A stretch of DNA of 7,282 bases from Cytophagales bacterium (GTDB lineage: Bacteria; Bacteroidota; Bacteroidia; Cytophagales; Cyclobacteriaceae): positions 1 through 7,282 of the forward strand of contig DPLR01000157.1 in assembly GCA_003541895.1 (NCBI GenBank), given 5' to 3'. Below, piece after piece: positions 1 to 5,850 of the stretch. Positions within the stretch are counted from its first letter, which is position 1. Every line of letters starts with the position of its first letter. Both the position numbers and the translations under genes were made by a program. The notes beneath the pieces were generated by a model, which did not search any database, had not been told where the DNA came from, and saw only the letters and a list, made by a program, of their open reading frames with translations.

Positions 1-354
1 ATCGCCAACAGAATTGCGGAAGGCTCAATCAAAGCATATTATAATTCAGCCATCAAAAAAATTACAGAAAGCGAGATTGAAATAGAAACGCAAGATGGCA
101 TCGTGAAAATCCCAAACGATTACGTGTTTGCCATGACAGGCTATGAACCTCCTTTTGAATTTATGAAATCGATGGGCATCCATTTTAGAGACGATGAATT
201 TCGTACCCCAGTGTACAATGACCATAACATGGAAACAAATGTTTCCAGTTTATATTTAGCTGGTGTGGTTTGTGGTGGCTTGCAAACAAACAAATGGTTT
301 ATTGAAAACTCGCGCGATCACGCCAAGCTGATCATTAAAGATTTGGCAGGTTGA
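1..354 (+). CDS. ypdA: YpdA-like bacillithiol-disulfide reductase, C-terminal part (5' end outside window)
   Basis: The reading frame is open from the first base and ends at TGA 352-354, giving the last 117 residues of a larger protein. A GTG at 103 is in frame but is internal, not the real start. The segment carries the C-terminal part of a two-dinucleotide-binding flavoprotein: a strand reading DGIVKIPNDYVFAMTGYEP, then a block TNVSSLYLAGVVCGG followed by NKWFIENSRDHA. That block (ETNV.gLYlAGV...fIENsr.Ha) is the typical FAD-contacting end of the YpdA family. Family members are NADPH-dependent flavoenzymes that reduce oxidised bacillithiol in the cytoplasm. Full-length members are about 320-330 residues, so roughly two thirds lies upstream. 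The next gene is convergent, with one base between the stops. The family call is firm; the exact substrate in this organism is inferred. Confidence 0.85.
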   Translation: MANRIAEGSIKAYYNSAIKKITESEIEIETQDGIVKIPNDYVFAMTGYEPPFEFMKSMGIHFRDDEFRTPVYNDHNMETNVSSLYLAGVVCGGLQTNKWFIENSRDHAKLIIKDLAG

Positions 355-355
355 T

Positions 356-760
356 TTAAGAATGCAGCACTCCTTCTTTTTCGATTTCTTTAATAAAGAC
401 TAAGTTTTCCTCGCAAATTGTGTCGGGCACAAATACAAAACGCTTGTCGTAAATTTCACGGCCGATGTAGTAGCTCACCCAATACTCGTTGTTCAAGTGA
501 AATACTTTTGGATCGATCGACTCAACAACCGCAAAATTTTTCGAGCCAACTGTTTCTAAAAAATGCCGAAGAGTTGATGTTCGTTGTTCTTCACCATTTT
601 TCTCTCCATATCCGCGGCTTGCTACCAATGTATTTTCTAATGGAAAATCATTGTTGTTGATCAGATAAACTTTCCATTCATCTTGGTTGAGTAAATTTTT
701 CTCACGCACTACAGCGAGTGTTACATTTTTTACTTCCGGAAACTCAATATCTTTTTTCAT
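356..760 (-). CDS. Conserved Bacteroidota protein of unknown function, last gene of the PGI/PMI-lipB cluster
   Basis: This is a 134-residue soluble, acidic-basic mixed protein with no signal peptide, membrane segment or Cys/His metal motif. It begins MKKDIEFPEVKNVTLAVV. The middle has an alternating pattern of strands with a conserved-looking stretch RTSTLRHF (about residues 61-68), then HLNNEYWVSYYIGREIYDKRFVFVP (about 88-112), and ends in EGVLHS. I recognise this as a small protein widespread in Bacteroidota; from memory, some relatives carry the dubious name 'phenylalanyl-tRNA synthetase subunit alpha', which nothing in the sequence supports. The ATG at 760-758 lies only 4 bases after the lipB stop, so it is almost surely co-transcribed and translationally coupled with lipB. 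The predicted all-beta pattern is my reading, and the function is unknown. Confidence 0.8.
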   Translation of the reverse strand: MKKDIEFPEVKNVTLAVVREKNLLNQDEWKVYLINNNDFPLENTLVASRGYGEKNGEEQRTSTLRHFLETVGSKNFAVVESIDPKVFHLNNEYWVSYYIGREIYDKRFVFVPDTICEENLVFIKEIEKEGVLHS

Positions 761-764
761 TTGG

Positions 765-1475
765 TTAATTGCATTTCAAAAGTGAAGCAAGTTTTGATTT
801 CAAAATCGCTTTCACTTGATTTAAATCTTGTGTTGAATTTAATTCTTTCTCCATGGATGTAACAGCCTTGTCGCTGATGCCGCAAGGAACAATGTGATTA
901 AAATAATTCAGATCCGTGTTCACGTTCAAGGCAAGTCCGTGCATTGTTACCCAACGACTGGTCTTCACGCCCATCGCGCAAATTTTTCTGGCCTTAACGG
1001 GATTGTCCACGTCAAGCCAGACACCGGTCAATCCTTTAATTCTTCCGGCTTCAATTTGAAATTCCTTCAGCGTTTGTATCACGGCTTCTTCCAACGTGCG
1101 CATGTATTGATGGATGTCAGTGAAAAAATTTTCCAAATCAATGATTGGATAAACTACGATCTGTCCAGGGCCGTGATAAGTAATATCGCCACCGCGGTTG
1201 ATGTTGTAAAAGTTTGCACCAATCGAAGCTAATTCCGAAAGAGGAAAAATTAAATTTTTTTCATCGCCACTTTTGCCGAGCGTATAAACGTGCGGGTGTT
1301 CGCAGAAGAGTAAATAGTTGTTGGTTGTTAGTTGATCGTTGTTCGAACGGTTTCTGTTTTCCGCTTTTATCGAGAGAGTTTTATTGAACAAATCCGTCTG
1401 GTAATCCCATGCTTTCTGGTAATCGATTAAGCCGAGATCGATAGATTGAGTTAGTTTATTTTGGATCAAGTTCAT
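765..1475 (-). CDS. lipB: Octanoyl-[acyl-carrier-protein]:protein N-octanoyltransferase LipB
   Basis: A 236-residue cytoplasmic enzyme that moves octanoyl groups from acyl carrier protein to the lipoyl domains of 2-oxoacid dehydrogenases and the glycine cleavage H protein; LipA then adds sulfur. Diagnostic motifs are all present: EHPHVYTLGKSG (59-70), RGGDITYHGPGQ (94-105), the lysine motif KICAMGVK (164-171, catalytic Lys164), HGLALNVN (179-186) and PCGI with catalytic Cys198. Length is slightly above the E. coli enzyme, partly because of a polar linker, residues 38-53 (AENRNRSNNDQLTTNN), ahead of the first core motif. This linker is encoded by a GTT-rich tract on the plus strand. The gene starts with ATG, with no strong Shine-Dalgarno sequence. 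It lies 40 bp downstream of the PGI/PMI gene and 4 bp upstream of a conserved unknown gene, so the three likely form one transcript. Confidence 0.96.
   Translation of the reverse strand: MNLIQNKLTQSIDLGLIDYQKAWDYQTDLFNKTLSIKAENRNRSNNDQLTTNNYLLFCEHPHVYTLGKSGDEKNLIFPLSELASIGANFYNINRGGDITYHGPGQIVVYPIIDLENFFTDIHQYMRTLEEAVIQTLKEFQIEAGRIKGLTGVWLDVDNPVKARKICAMGVKTSRWVTMHGLALNVNTDLNYFNHIVPCGISDKAVTSMEKELNSTQDLNQVKAILKSKLASLLKCN
1317..1343. repeat. GTT-rich (AAC-rich on coding strand) degenerate tandem tract inside lipB
   Basis: The 27 bases are built almost entirely from GTT separated by one or a few bases (plus-strand order GTT, GTT, G-GTT, GTT, A-GTT, GATC, GTT, GTT). On the lipB coding strand this encodes the Asn/Thr/Gln-rich part of the linker at residues about 45-53. 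Similar AAC/GTT-rich short tracts occur, as far as I recall, between genes in many Bacteroidota. Here it is in frame and in a tolerant loop. It could be slippage-derived or simply low-complexity linker coding. Confidence 0.5.
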
Positions 1476-1515
1476 TGAAGATCAATTCACAAACTCAAAC
1501 TTTGCTGAAATAGTT

Positions 1516-2514
1516 TCACTTTATCTTCGCCAACTCCGCTTTCAAAAAATCAATGGCTTCCACCGGATCTGGGTCAATGTTGTTTTCTTTGGCCAGGAAA
1601 TACGAAATCCAATCGGTGAGGTGAATGAGATAATAATATTGCTCTAACAGCGATGCGCCCTCGGCAACAATGTCGATGATGGGGTTGGATTTCTTTTCAA
1701 AAATCTCGCGGCAGATTTCCATTCGTTTTTCGGCACGTTCATGATCGTGATCTGAATACAAATAAATTACCTGCGATTGCTGCAACACACTCTCTGGAAA
1801 TTGCCAACCCACAATCTCGTTGTGATTCATTTCTGGAAAAGTATTTACGTGCGCCAGCTGTTTGGCGTTTTCGTTAATCTGATTTTGAAAGCGAATGGCC
1901 ATGGCTTTCAATCGCTCATCGCAATAAATGATCGGAAGTTTCCCTTTTAATTTTTTAGCAATCAATTCTGCTTCCGCCTGAATGGCTTTCTCACCACGAT
2001 CAAGATACTCAATGGCATTTTCGGTTTCTTTCATGTAGGCTGCGCCAATCAAATTGGTGTGATACAACGCGTGAAGCAGCGAGATCATCATGTAACCTAA
2101 CTGCGCACGCGGACTAGACGAGCCGCTCGGCACCTGGATGTAATACAAATTGTATTCTTTAGCAACCTCCAACATTTTACCGCCCGAGGTAACACAAATG
2201 ATATGGGCACGCTTCAGCATGCCTTTGTGAACCGCTGCCAACGTCTCTTCGGTATCGCCACTGTACGAGCACGCAATAAAAAGTGTATGCGGACTTACAA
2301 ACTGCGGAATATTATATCCTTTGGTAACGGTGATCGGAATAGGTACGCGCCCAAACGTGAGCGACTCCACCAGGTTGGCACCAATGCCCGAGCCGCCCAT
2401 GCCCGTGATGATAATATTTCTGATGTCACTTCCCGGCCGCACTAAATCAATACCTTGGCCCAACTTTAATGCGTGATTTAATTGCTGAGTAAATCCTTCA
2501 ATTAATTTCTTCAT
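1516..2514 (-). CDS. Bifunctional phosphoglucose/phosphomannose isomerase (SIS-domain family)
   Basis: A 332-residue cytoplasmic isomerase expected to interconvert glucose-6-P or mannose-6-P with fructose-6-P, feeding glycolysis and sugar-nucleotide synthesis. It has two sugar-isomerase (SIS) halves. The first holds the phosphate-binding loops GMGGSGIGANL (38-48) and CSYSGDTEET (82-91), followed by VTSGG (108-112) and PSGSSSPRAQLGY (129-141). The second holds QINENAK (212-218) and MNHNEIVGW (229-237). By comparison with the Pyrobaculum PGI/PMI, Arg136, Glu215, His231 and possibly His298 are the likely active-site residues; the Glu-to-His spacing of 16 matches what I remember of that enzyme. 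Length fits this short family rather than the classical, much longer PGI. The ATG is preceded closely by AAGG. It is the first gene of a leftward cluster with lipB, and a TACCTTTG box lies 36-43 bases upstream. Confidence 0.92.
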   Translation of the reverse strand: MKKLIEGFTQQLNHALKLGQGIDLVRPGSDIRNIIITGMGGSGIGANLVESLTFGRVPIPITVTKGYNIPQFVSPHTLFIACSYSGDTEETLAAVHKGMLKRAHIICVTSGGKMLEVAKEYNLYYIQVPSGSSSPRAQLGYMMISLLHALYHTNLIGAAYMKETENAIEYLDRGEKAIQAEAELIAKKLKGKLPIIYCDERLKAMAIRFQNQINENAKQLAHVNTFPEMNHNEIVGWQFPESVLQQSQVIYLYSDHDHERAEKRMEICREIFEKKSNPIIDIVAEGASLLEQYYYLIHLTDWISYFLAKENNIDPDPVEAIDFLKAELAKIK

Positions 2515-2549
2515 CCTTTATTTTTAAATTGATGTCGATATCTTCAGGT

Positions 2550-2557
2550 CAAAGGTA
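2550..2557 (-). promoter_or_regulatory. Candidate -7 box (TACCTTTG) for the PGI/PMI-lipB cluster
   Basis: Read on the minus strand this is a perfect match to the Bacteroidota -7 consensus TAnnTTTG. A start site about 5-7 bases further would give a leader of roughly 30 nt before the PGI/PMI ATG. I see no clear TTG/TTTG at the -33 position, so this is a half-supported promoter. It lies in the 54-bp spacer shared with the divergent yraN gene. Confidence 0.5.
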
Positions 2558-2568
2558 AAATAAAACGA

Positions 2569-2919
2569 GTGAGCGATAAAATTAAAAAAGGCAAAGAGGG
2601 TGAAATGTTGGCAGCCGATTTTCTGTTCGCTAAAGGATTTGAAATTGTAGAACGGAATTACAGGCACAAGCGCTCTGAGATTGACTTGATCGTGAAGAAA
2701 AACAACTGGCTCATTTTTGTGGAGGTAAAAATGCGCAGCTCAGACGCCTACGGCTACCCCGAAGATTTTGTGGATTATAAAAAAGCAAAAAATATTATTG
2801 ACGGAGCAGAGGAATACACGTACCAACAGAACTGGCAAGGCAATGTGCGCTATGATATTGTCTCGATCCGCGATCAGCACGGGGAAAAGGAAATTGTTCA
2901 TATTGAAGATGCGTTTTAG
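2569..2919 (+). CDS. yraN: YraN/UPF0102 family nuclease-fold protein
   Basis: A 116-residue soluble protein of the UPF0102 family, which has a restriction-endonuclease/Holliday-junction-resolvase-like fold. The signature is complete: KGKEGEMLAADFLFAKGFEI (7-26), NYRHKRSEIDLIV (30-42) and FVEVKMRS (50-57). Glu37, Asp39, Glu52 and Lys54 form the E-x-D...E-x-K metal-binding core of PD-(D/E)XK nucleases. The C-terminal RYDIVSI (94-100) is also typical. The start is GTG at 2569: the frame upstream has a stop at 2530 and no ATG, and the next in-frame ATG (Met13) would remove part of the conserved first helix. It heads a rightward cluster with the DUF1801/YdeI-like gene 13 bp downstream. The biological role is not firmly established; a role in DNA processing is inferred from the fold. 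Confidence 0.92.
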   Translation: MSDKIKKGKEGEMLAADFLFAKGFEIVERNYRHKRSEIDLIVKKNNWLIFVEVKMRSSDAYGYPEDFVDYKKAKNIIDGAEEYTYQQNWQGNVRYDIVSIRDQHGEKEIVHIEDAF

Positions 2920-2932
2920 GAAATAATTTCTT

Positions 2933-3544
2933 ATGCCTAAAAACAAACAAGTAGATGCTTACATCGACAAGTCAGCCGAGTTTGCAAAACCGATTCTCAT
3001 TCACTTGCGTGAGTTGGTTCACAAAGCGTGCCCCGAGGTACAAGAAGTGATCAAGTGGGGCTTTCCCAATTTTGATCACAAAGGTGTGATGTGCAACATG
3101 GCCGCATTCAAGCAACATTGTTCGTTCGGCTTTTGGAAAGCATCTATGATGGATGACCCAAAAGGATTGATAAAATCCAGCGACAAAGGTAGCATGGGCA
3201 ATTTCGATCGCATTACTTCATTGAAAGATTTGCCATCGGATAAAACCCTTCTCGATTTTATTAAGCAAGCAGTAGCCTTGAATGAAAACGGTGTGAAGCG
3301 CAAAGTGAAAGTCACACCTGCAGGTTCAAAAACCATTGCTACACCTGCGTACTTTCAAAAAGAGTTGAACAAGAATAAAGTTGCCAATGAGGTGTTCAAG
3401 AACTTCAGTTACACCAACCGCAAGGATTACATTGAATGGTTGGAGGAAGCGAAAACGGAAGAAACAAGAAATAAGCGCATGGCTCAAGCAATAGAATGGA
3501 TTGAAGAAGGCAAAGCACGAAATTGGAAGTACCAGAAAAAATAA
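2933..3544 (+). CDS. DUF1801 plus YdeI/OmdA-type two-domain protein
   Basis: A 203-residue cytoplasmic protein with two recognisable parts. Residues about 15-115 resemble the DUF1801/YdhG-like domain: a helix KPILIHLRELVHKACPEVQE, then VIKWGFPNFDHKG and FGFWKA. After a basic linker (KRKVKV, 122-127), residues about 135-200 match the YdeI/OmpD-associated C-terminal domain, with a long helix and the ending IEWIEEGKARNWKYQKK. This pair is a common architecture in Bacteroidota and is usually annotated 'YdeI/OmpD-associated' or 'bacteriocin-protection' protein; those names come from distant relatives and do not prove function. DUF1801 relatives of the frataxin-like Fra type have been linked to iron handling, but that is only a weak hint here. 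It has an ATG start, 13 bp after yraN. Its stop codon directly abuts the ATG of the Rieske gene. Confidence 0.85.
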   Translation: MPKNKQVDAYIDKSAEFAKPILIHLRELVHKACPEVQEVIKWGFPNFDHKGVMCNMAAFKQHCSFGFWKASMMDDPKGLIKSSDKGSMGNFDRITSLKDLPSDKTLLDFIKQAVALNENGVKRKVKVTPAGSKTIATPAYFQKELNKNKVANEVFKNFSYTNRKDYIEWLEEAKTEETRNKRMAQAIEWIEEGKARNWKYQKK

Positions 3545-3865
3545 ATGGAGTGGATAAAAATTTTTGAAAGCTCTTCTCGTGCGGAAGAAGTTTTAAAAGA
3601 AAATCATCCGCGACTTTTGATGGTGCGCGAAAAACGAATTTGTATCGTAAAGCGTGAAGGAAAAATTTATGCCGTTCAAAATAGTTGTACTCACAGCGCT
3701 GGTTCGCTTCACCTTGGCACGATCAATTTCAAAGGAGAATTAGTTTGCCCGCAGCATCAATATCAATTCAATTTGAAAACCGGAAGAGAAAACAGTCAGC
3801 GCAGTGCCGACCTTGAATGCTATCCTATTCGCGAAAGCGATGACGGAGTTTTTATTGGTATATGA
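3545..3865 (+). CDS. Small Rieske-type [2Fe-2S] ferredoxin
   Basis: A 106-residue soluble protein consisting of a single Rieske domain. The cluster ligands are clear: Cys48-Thr-His50 in NSCTHSAGSL and Cys68-Pro-Gln-His71 in CPQHQYQFNLKTG, with 17 residues between the two motifs. There is no signal peptide or membrane anchor, so it is not a respiratory Rieske subunit; it resembles NirD or dioxygenase-type ferredoxins that pass electrons to an oxygenase or reductase. No partner oxygenase or nitrite reductase is encoded nearby. The ATG begins immediately after the TAA of the upstream DUF1801/YdeI gene with no spacer, pointing to translational coupling. The N-terminal stretch before the domain (to about residue 25) is short and helical. 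The electron acceptor is unknown. Confidence 0.93.
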   Translation: MEWIKIFESSSRAEEVLKENHPRLLMVREKRICIVKREGKIYAVQNSCTHSAGSLHLGTINFKGELVCPQHQYQFNLKTGRENSQRSADLECYPIRESDDGVFIGI

Positions 3866-3867
3866 AC

Positions 3868-4590
3868 TTATCCAAAGTAGCCTCGTTGCCACAAGCTAAG
3901 CCAGTTCATGGACAGGGCAACGGCCGAATGTAAAAATGCGCCCATCCAAACGGAATTTGTTTTGTAACTCATCAGCCCTAAAAAAATTCCTGCCACGATT
4001 GAACCAACACATTCGGGTAATGGCTTAGCAAAATGAATCATGCAATACGGAACAGTCATCACAAATACCGAATACAAACCCATTTCTTTTTTTAATCCGT
4101 GAACCATAAATCCTCGAAAGAAAAATTCGAGTGCAAAAAAAGTTAGCACGTATAAAAATTCTGCGATGAGGTAAAGCGGAACGAATTCTTCGATAGGCGG
4201 AACATAAAACGGATAGGTGGCTTGAAATTGATACGAGAAGGAAACAACAATCAGCAACGGAAAAATCAGTGCAAATGCGATTAAATATATTTTACCATAT
4301 CCAAACAGTTGCTTCGTTTTTAATCCGTAGTCGCTGGGCTTTTCATGAAACACGAAATGAATTACAAGCAATGGAACCACAGCAAAAAAGAAAATGGTAA
4401 TCAAAGCCCAATAAACGAAACTGTAAAACGGATAATGATTACCTTGAATCAAAGAAAGCAGAAAAGGCATTTTATCAACGTTGCCAAAAAACTGAATGCC
4501 CACTAGGCACAAAGTGCTCGCCACGAAAACAACAATTGTTTTTTTATTGAGCTGCTGGAGGTCAAGCCACGAAAATGGAAGCCACTTCAC
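3868..4590 (-). CDS. CPBP-family (CAAX protease/bacteriocin-processing type) integral membrane protein
   Basis: A 240-residue polytopic membrane protein with hydrophobic segments at about 18-35, 57-80, 101-120, 138-162, 173-187 and 195-208, plus a weaker one near 215-228. The C-terminal half fits the CPBP (Abi) family: motif 1 is LEFFFRGF (154-161, Glu155 and Arg159), motif 2 is MIHFAKPLPE (184-193, His186 and Glu193), and motif 3 is GAFLHS (217-222, His221). The usual motif 1 is EExxxR; here the first Glu is Leu154, so catalytic competence is uncertain, although the remaining E, R and His residues are kept. Family members are membrane glutamic/metallo-type proteases, but most bacterial ones have no known substrate. 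The start is GTG at 4590-4588, directly after an in-frame TGA; the next Met is residue 41, past the first membrane segment. It lies 10 bp after the aldo/keto reductase and is likely co-transcribed with it. Confidence 0.85.
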   Translation of the reverse strand: MKWLPFSWLDLQQLNKKTIVVFVASTLCLVGIQFFGNVDKMPFLLSLIQGNHYPFYSFVYWALITIFFFAVVPLLVIHFVFHEKPSDYGLKTKQLFGYGKIYLIAFALIFPLLIVVSFSYQFQATYPFYVPPIEEFVPLYLIAEFLYVLTFFALEFFFRGFMVHGLKKEMGLYSVFVMTVPYCMIHFAKPLPECVGSIVAGIFLGLMSYKTNSVWMGAFLHSAVALSMNWLSLWQRGYFG

Positions 4591-4600
4591 TCAAAGGAAA

Positions 4601-5473
4601 TTACGCGACATCATGTCCGCTCACCCACTTCAACATTTCAAACCAATCTTGTCTATCAAGATTGACTTCAACAGATTTAGCGGCTTCAATAATTCGTTCA
4701 GGCTGCGTGGTGCCAACCACAGGAAAAATATTCGATGGATGTTTGAGCAGCCATGCCAAGGCCAGCTGACTGTACGTGGCACTGTATTTTGTGGCTGTGC
4801 CAAATACCTCACGTTCTTCGGCCATTAATTTTCCTCCGGCCAAAGGCGACCAAGCCATCGGTGAAACTTCGAGTTCAAGCATCAGATCAAGATCGCCATT
4901 GAAGAATGGATCGATCCGCGAAAGCGAAATCTCAATTTGATTGGTAACCAATGGAAACGACAAATGCTTTTGCAGCATCCGGAATTGACTTGGTGTAAAA
5001 TTGGAAACACCAAAGTGCAATACCTTTCCTTGGTTTCGTAATTGATCAAATGCTTCGGCCACTTCTTGCGGATTCATCAACGGGTCGGGCCGATGAATGA
5101 GAAGTAAATCAATTCGATCGGTGTTCAATGTCTTCAGCGAATTCTCTGCTGACCAAACAATGTGCGATTTAGAAGTATCATAATGCTTCACCCACGTTGC
5201 AGGCCGCTTGGTCGATGGGAATTTAATATCGCACTTGGTAATCAGTTCAATTTTATTTCGAACGGATGGATTTTTGGAAATAACACGTCCGAATAATTCT
5301 TCGTTGCCATGATCGCCATAGATATCGGCATGATCAAAGCTGGTGATGCCATGCTCTAATGCAACATTGATCAAACGCTCAACATTTTCAGGCGAAATGG
5401 TGTGCCAGCGCCACGCTCCGGCAACAATGCGCGAGAGCTCAGGCCCTTGAGCTTGAATTTTTCTTCTTTCCAC
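4601..5473 (-). CDS. ydhF: YdhF-like aldo/keto reductase
   Basis: A 290-residue cytoplasmic NAD(P)H-dependent oxidoreductase with a TIM-barrel fold. The catalytic tetrad is intact: Asp47 and Tyr52 in FDHADIYGDHG, Lys80 in TKCD, and His127 in LLLIHRPDPLM. The cofactor side shows GVSNFTPSQF (155-164), NQIEIS (178-183), WSPLAGG (208-214) and VVGTTQPERI (252-261). Several stretches, including AQGPELSR near the N-terminus and the LLIHRPDPLM block, closely recall E. coli YdhF, whose physiological substrate is not known; the C-terminal GHDVA also parallels that protein's end. The start is GTG at 5473-5471; the frame is closed upstream by the stop of the preceding gene, and this start reproduces the N-terminus expected for the family. 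It lies 6 bp downstream of the small exported protein and 10 bp upstream of the CPBP gene. Confidence 0.93.
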   Translation of the reverse strand: MERRKIQAQGPELSRIVAGAWRWHTISPENVERLINVALEHGITSFDHADIYGDHGNEELFGRVISKNPSVRNKIELITKCDIKFPSTKRPATWVKHYDTSKSHIVWSAENSLKTLNTDRIDLLLIHRPDPLMNPQEVAEAFDQLRNQGKVLHFGVSNFTPSQFRMLQKHLSFPLVTNQIEISLSRIDPFFNGDLDLMLELEVSPMAWSPLAGGKLMAEEREVFGTATKYSATYSQLALAWLLKHPSNIFPVVGTTQPERIIEAAKSVEVNLDRQDWFEMLKWVSGHDVA

Positions 5474-5479
5474 AAATTT

Positions 5480-5785
5480 TTATTGATGCTGAAAACACTT
5501 TCCGTTTTTGTTGCTCGTCATGCGTTTGCATTTGGTGCCATCGGCTGTTTTGCCAGTGCATTGTGTTTTTTTGTCTTTCAAATGCTCATCGGGTTTACAC
5601 ATCGCGCAAGCCGTTTTCTTTGCTTTCTTAGCATCGGCCAGTTCCATTCCATTGGCATCGCCAGAAAGTTTGCAGTCTGCCGTGTGATATTTTTCACCTT
5701 TTTGTGAAGCGTACACAGTTTGTGCATTTGATTTTACAGCCAACCCGATAAACAGGAAGAAACCAATCACGAATATTTTTTTCAT
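5480..5785 (-). CDS. Small exported protein with two Cys/His modules (DUF5763-like C-terminus)
   Basis: A 101-residue protein with a clear signal peptide: MKK, a hydrophobic run IFVIGFFLFIGLAV (4-17), and likely cleavage near SNA-Q (after residue 21). The mature part is about 80 residues and very Lys-rich. Module 1 (about 24-64) is YASQKGEKYHTADC...TACAMCKP, giving His34, Cys38, Cys60 and Cys63. It resembles the short Cys module found at the C-terminus of some bacterial nucleases and lipoproteins (pattern K.YH...C........L..A...G...C..C.P). Module 2 (about 76-101) is CTGKTADGTKCKRMT followed by GKCFQH, giving Cys76, Cys86, Cys97 and His100, matching the DUF5763-type motif. Two four-ligand sets suggest two zinc sites, though disulfides are also possible in an oxidising compartment. 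It is the first gene of a cluster with ydhF and CPBP. Function unknown. Confidence 0.85.
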   Translation of the reverse strand: MKKIFVIGFFLFIGLAVKSNAQTVYASQKGEKYHTADCKLSGDANGMELADAKKAKKTACAMCKPDEHLKDKKTQCTGKTADGTKCKRMTSNKNGKCFQHQ

Positions 5786-5822
5786 ACGACTTGTAGATTT
5801 AGTTGTGTTTCGAAGATACGTG

Positions 5823-5850
5823 TTTTGTGTTCATCGAAAAAATAATTTTG
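5823..5850 (+). promoter_or_regulatory. nfeD: Candidate promoter for nfeD-floA
   Basis: A perfect Bacteroidota -7 box TAATTTTG lies at 5843-5850, with TTTTG at 5823-5827 as a possible -33 element. The spacer of 15 bases is a little shorter than the usual range, so the -33 part is the weaker half. A start site near 5855-5858 would leave a leader of about 45 nt before the nfeD ATG. Confidence 0.5.

Noticed and set aside
316..333. Inverted repeat GATCA...TGATC near the end of the ypdA-like gene, as a possible terminator for the leftward cluster.
   Set aside because: It has only 5-bp arms inside coding sequence and is not followed by a T-run on either strand.
894..1232. A 112-codon open frame on the plus strand.
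   Set aside because: It is antisense to lipB, whose motifs are intact, and its own translation shows no family features.
1476..1515. A separate promoter for lipB in the 40-bp gap after the PGI/PMI gene.
   Set aside because: No TAnnTTTG match is present on the minus strand there; co-transcription is simpler.
2740..2946. A 68-codon minus-strand frame over the yraN end.
   Set aside because: It is antisense to the conserved yraN core and has no start context or family similarity.
4496..4828. Plus-strand frames over the CPBP/ydhF junction.
   Set aside because: They are antisense to the CPBP N-terminus and the ydhF-like C-terminus, both well supported, and have no recognisable features.
5402..5707. 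A 101-codon plus-strand frame with hydrophobic stretches.
   Set aside because: It is antisense to the exported Cys/His protein and the ydhF-like N-terminus; the hydrophobicity comes from complementing Lys codons.
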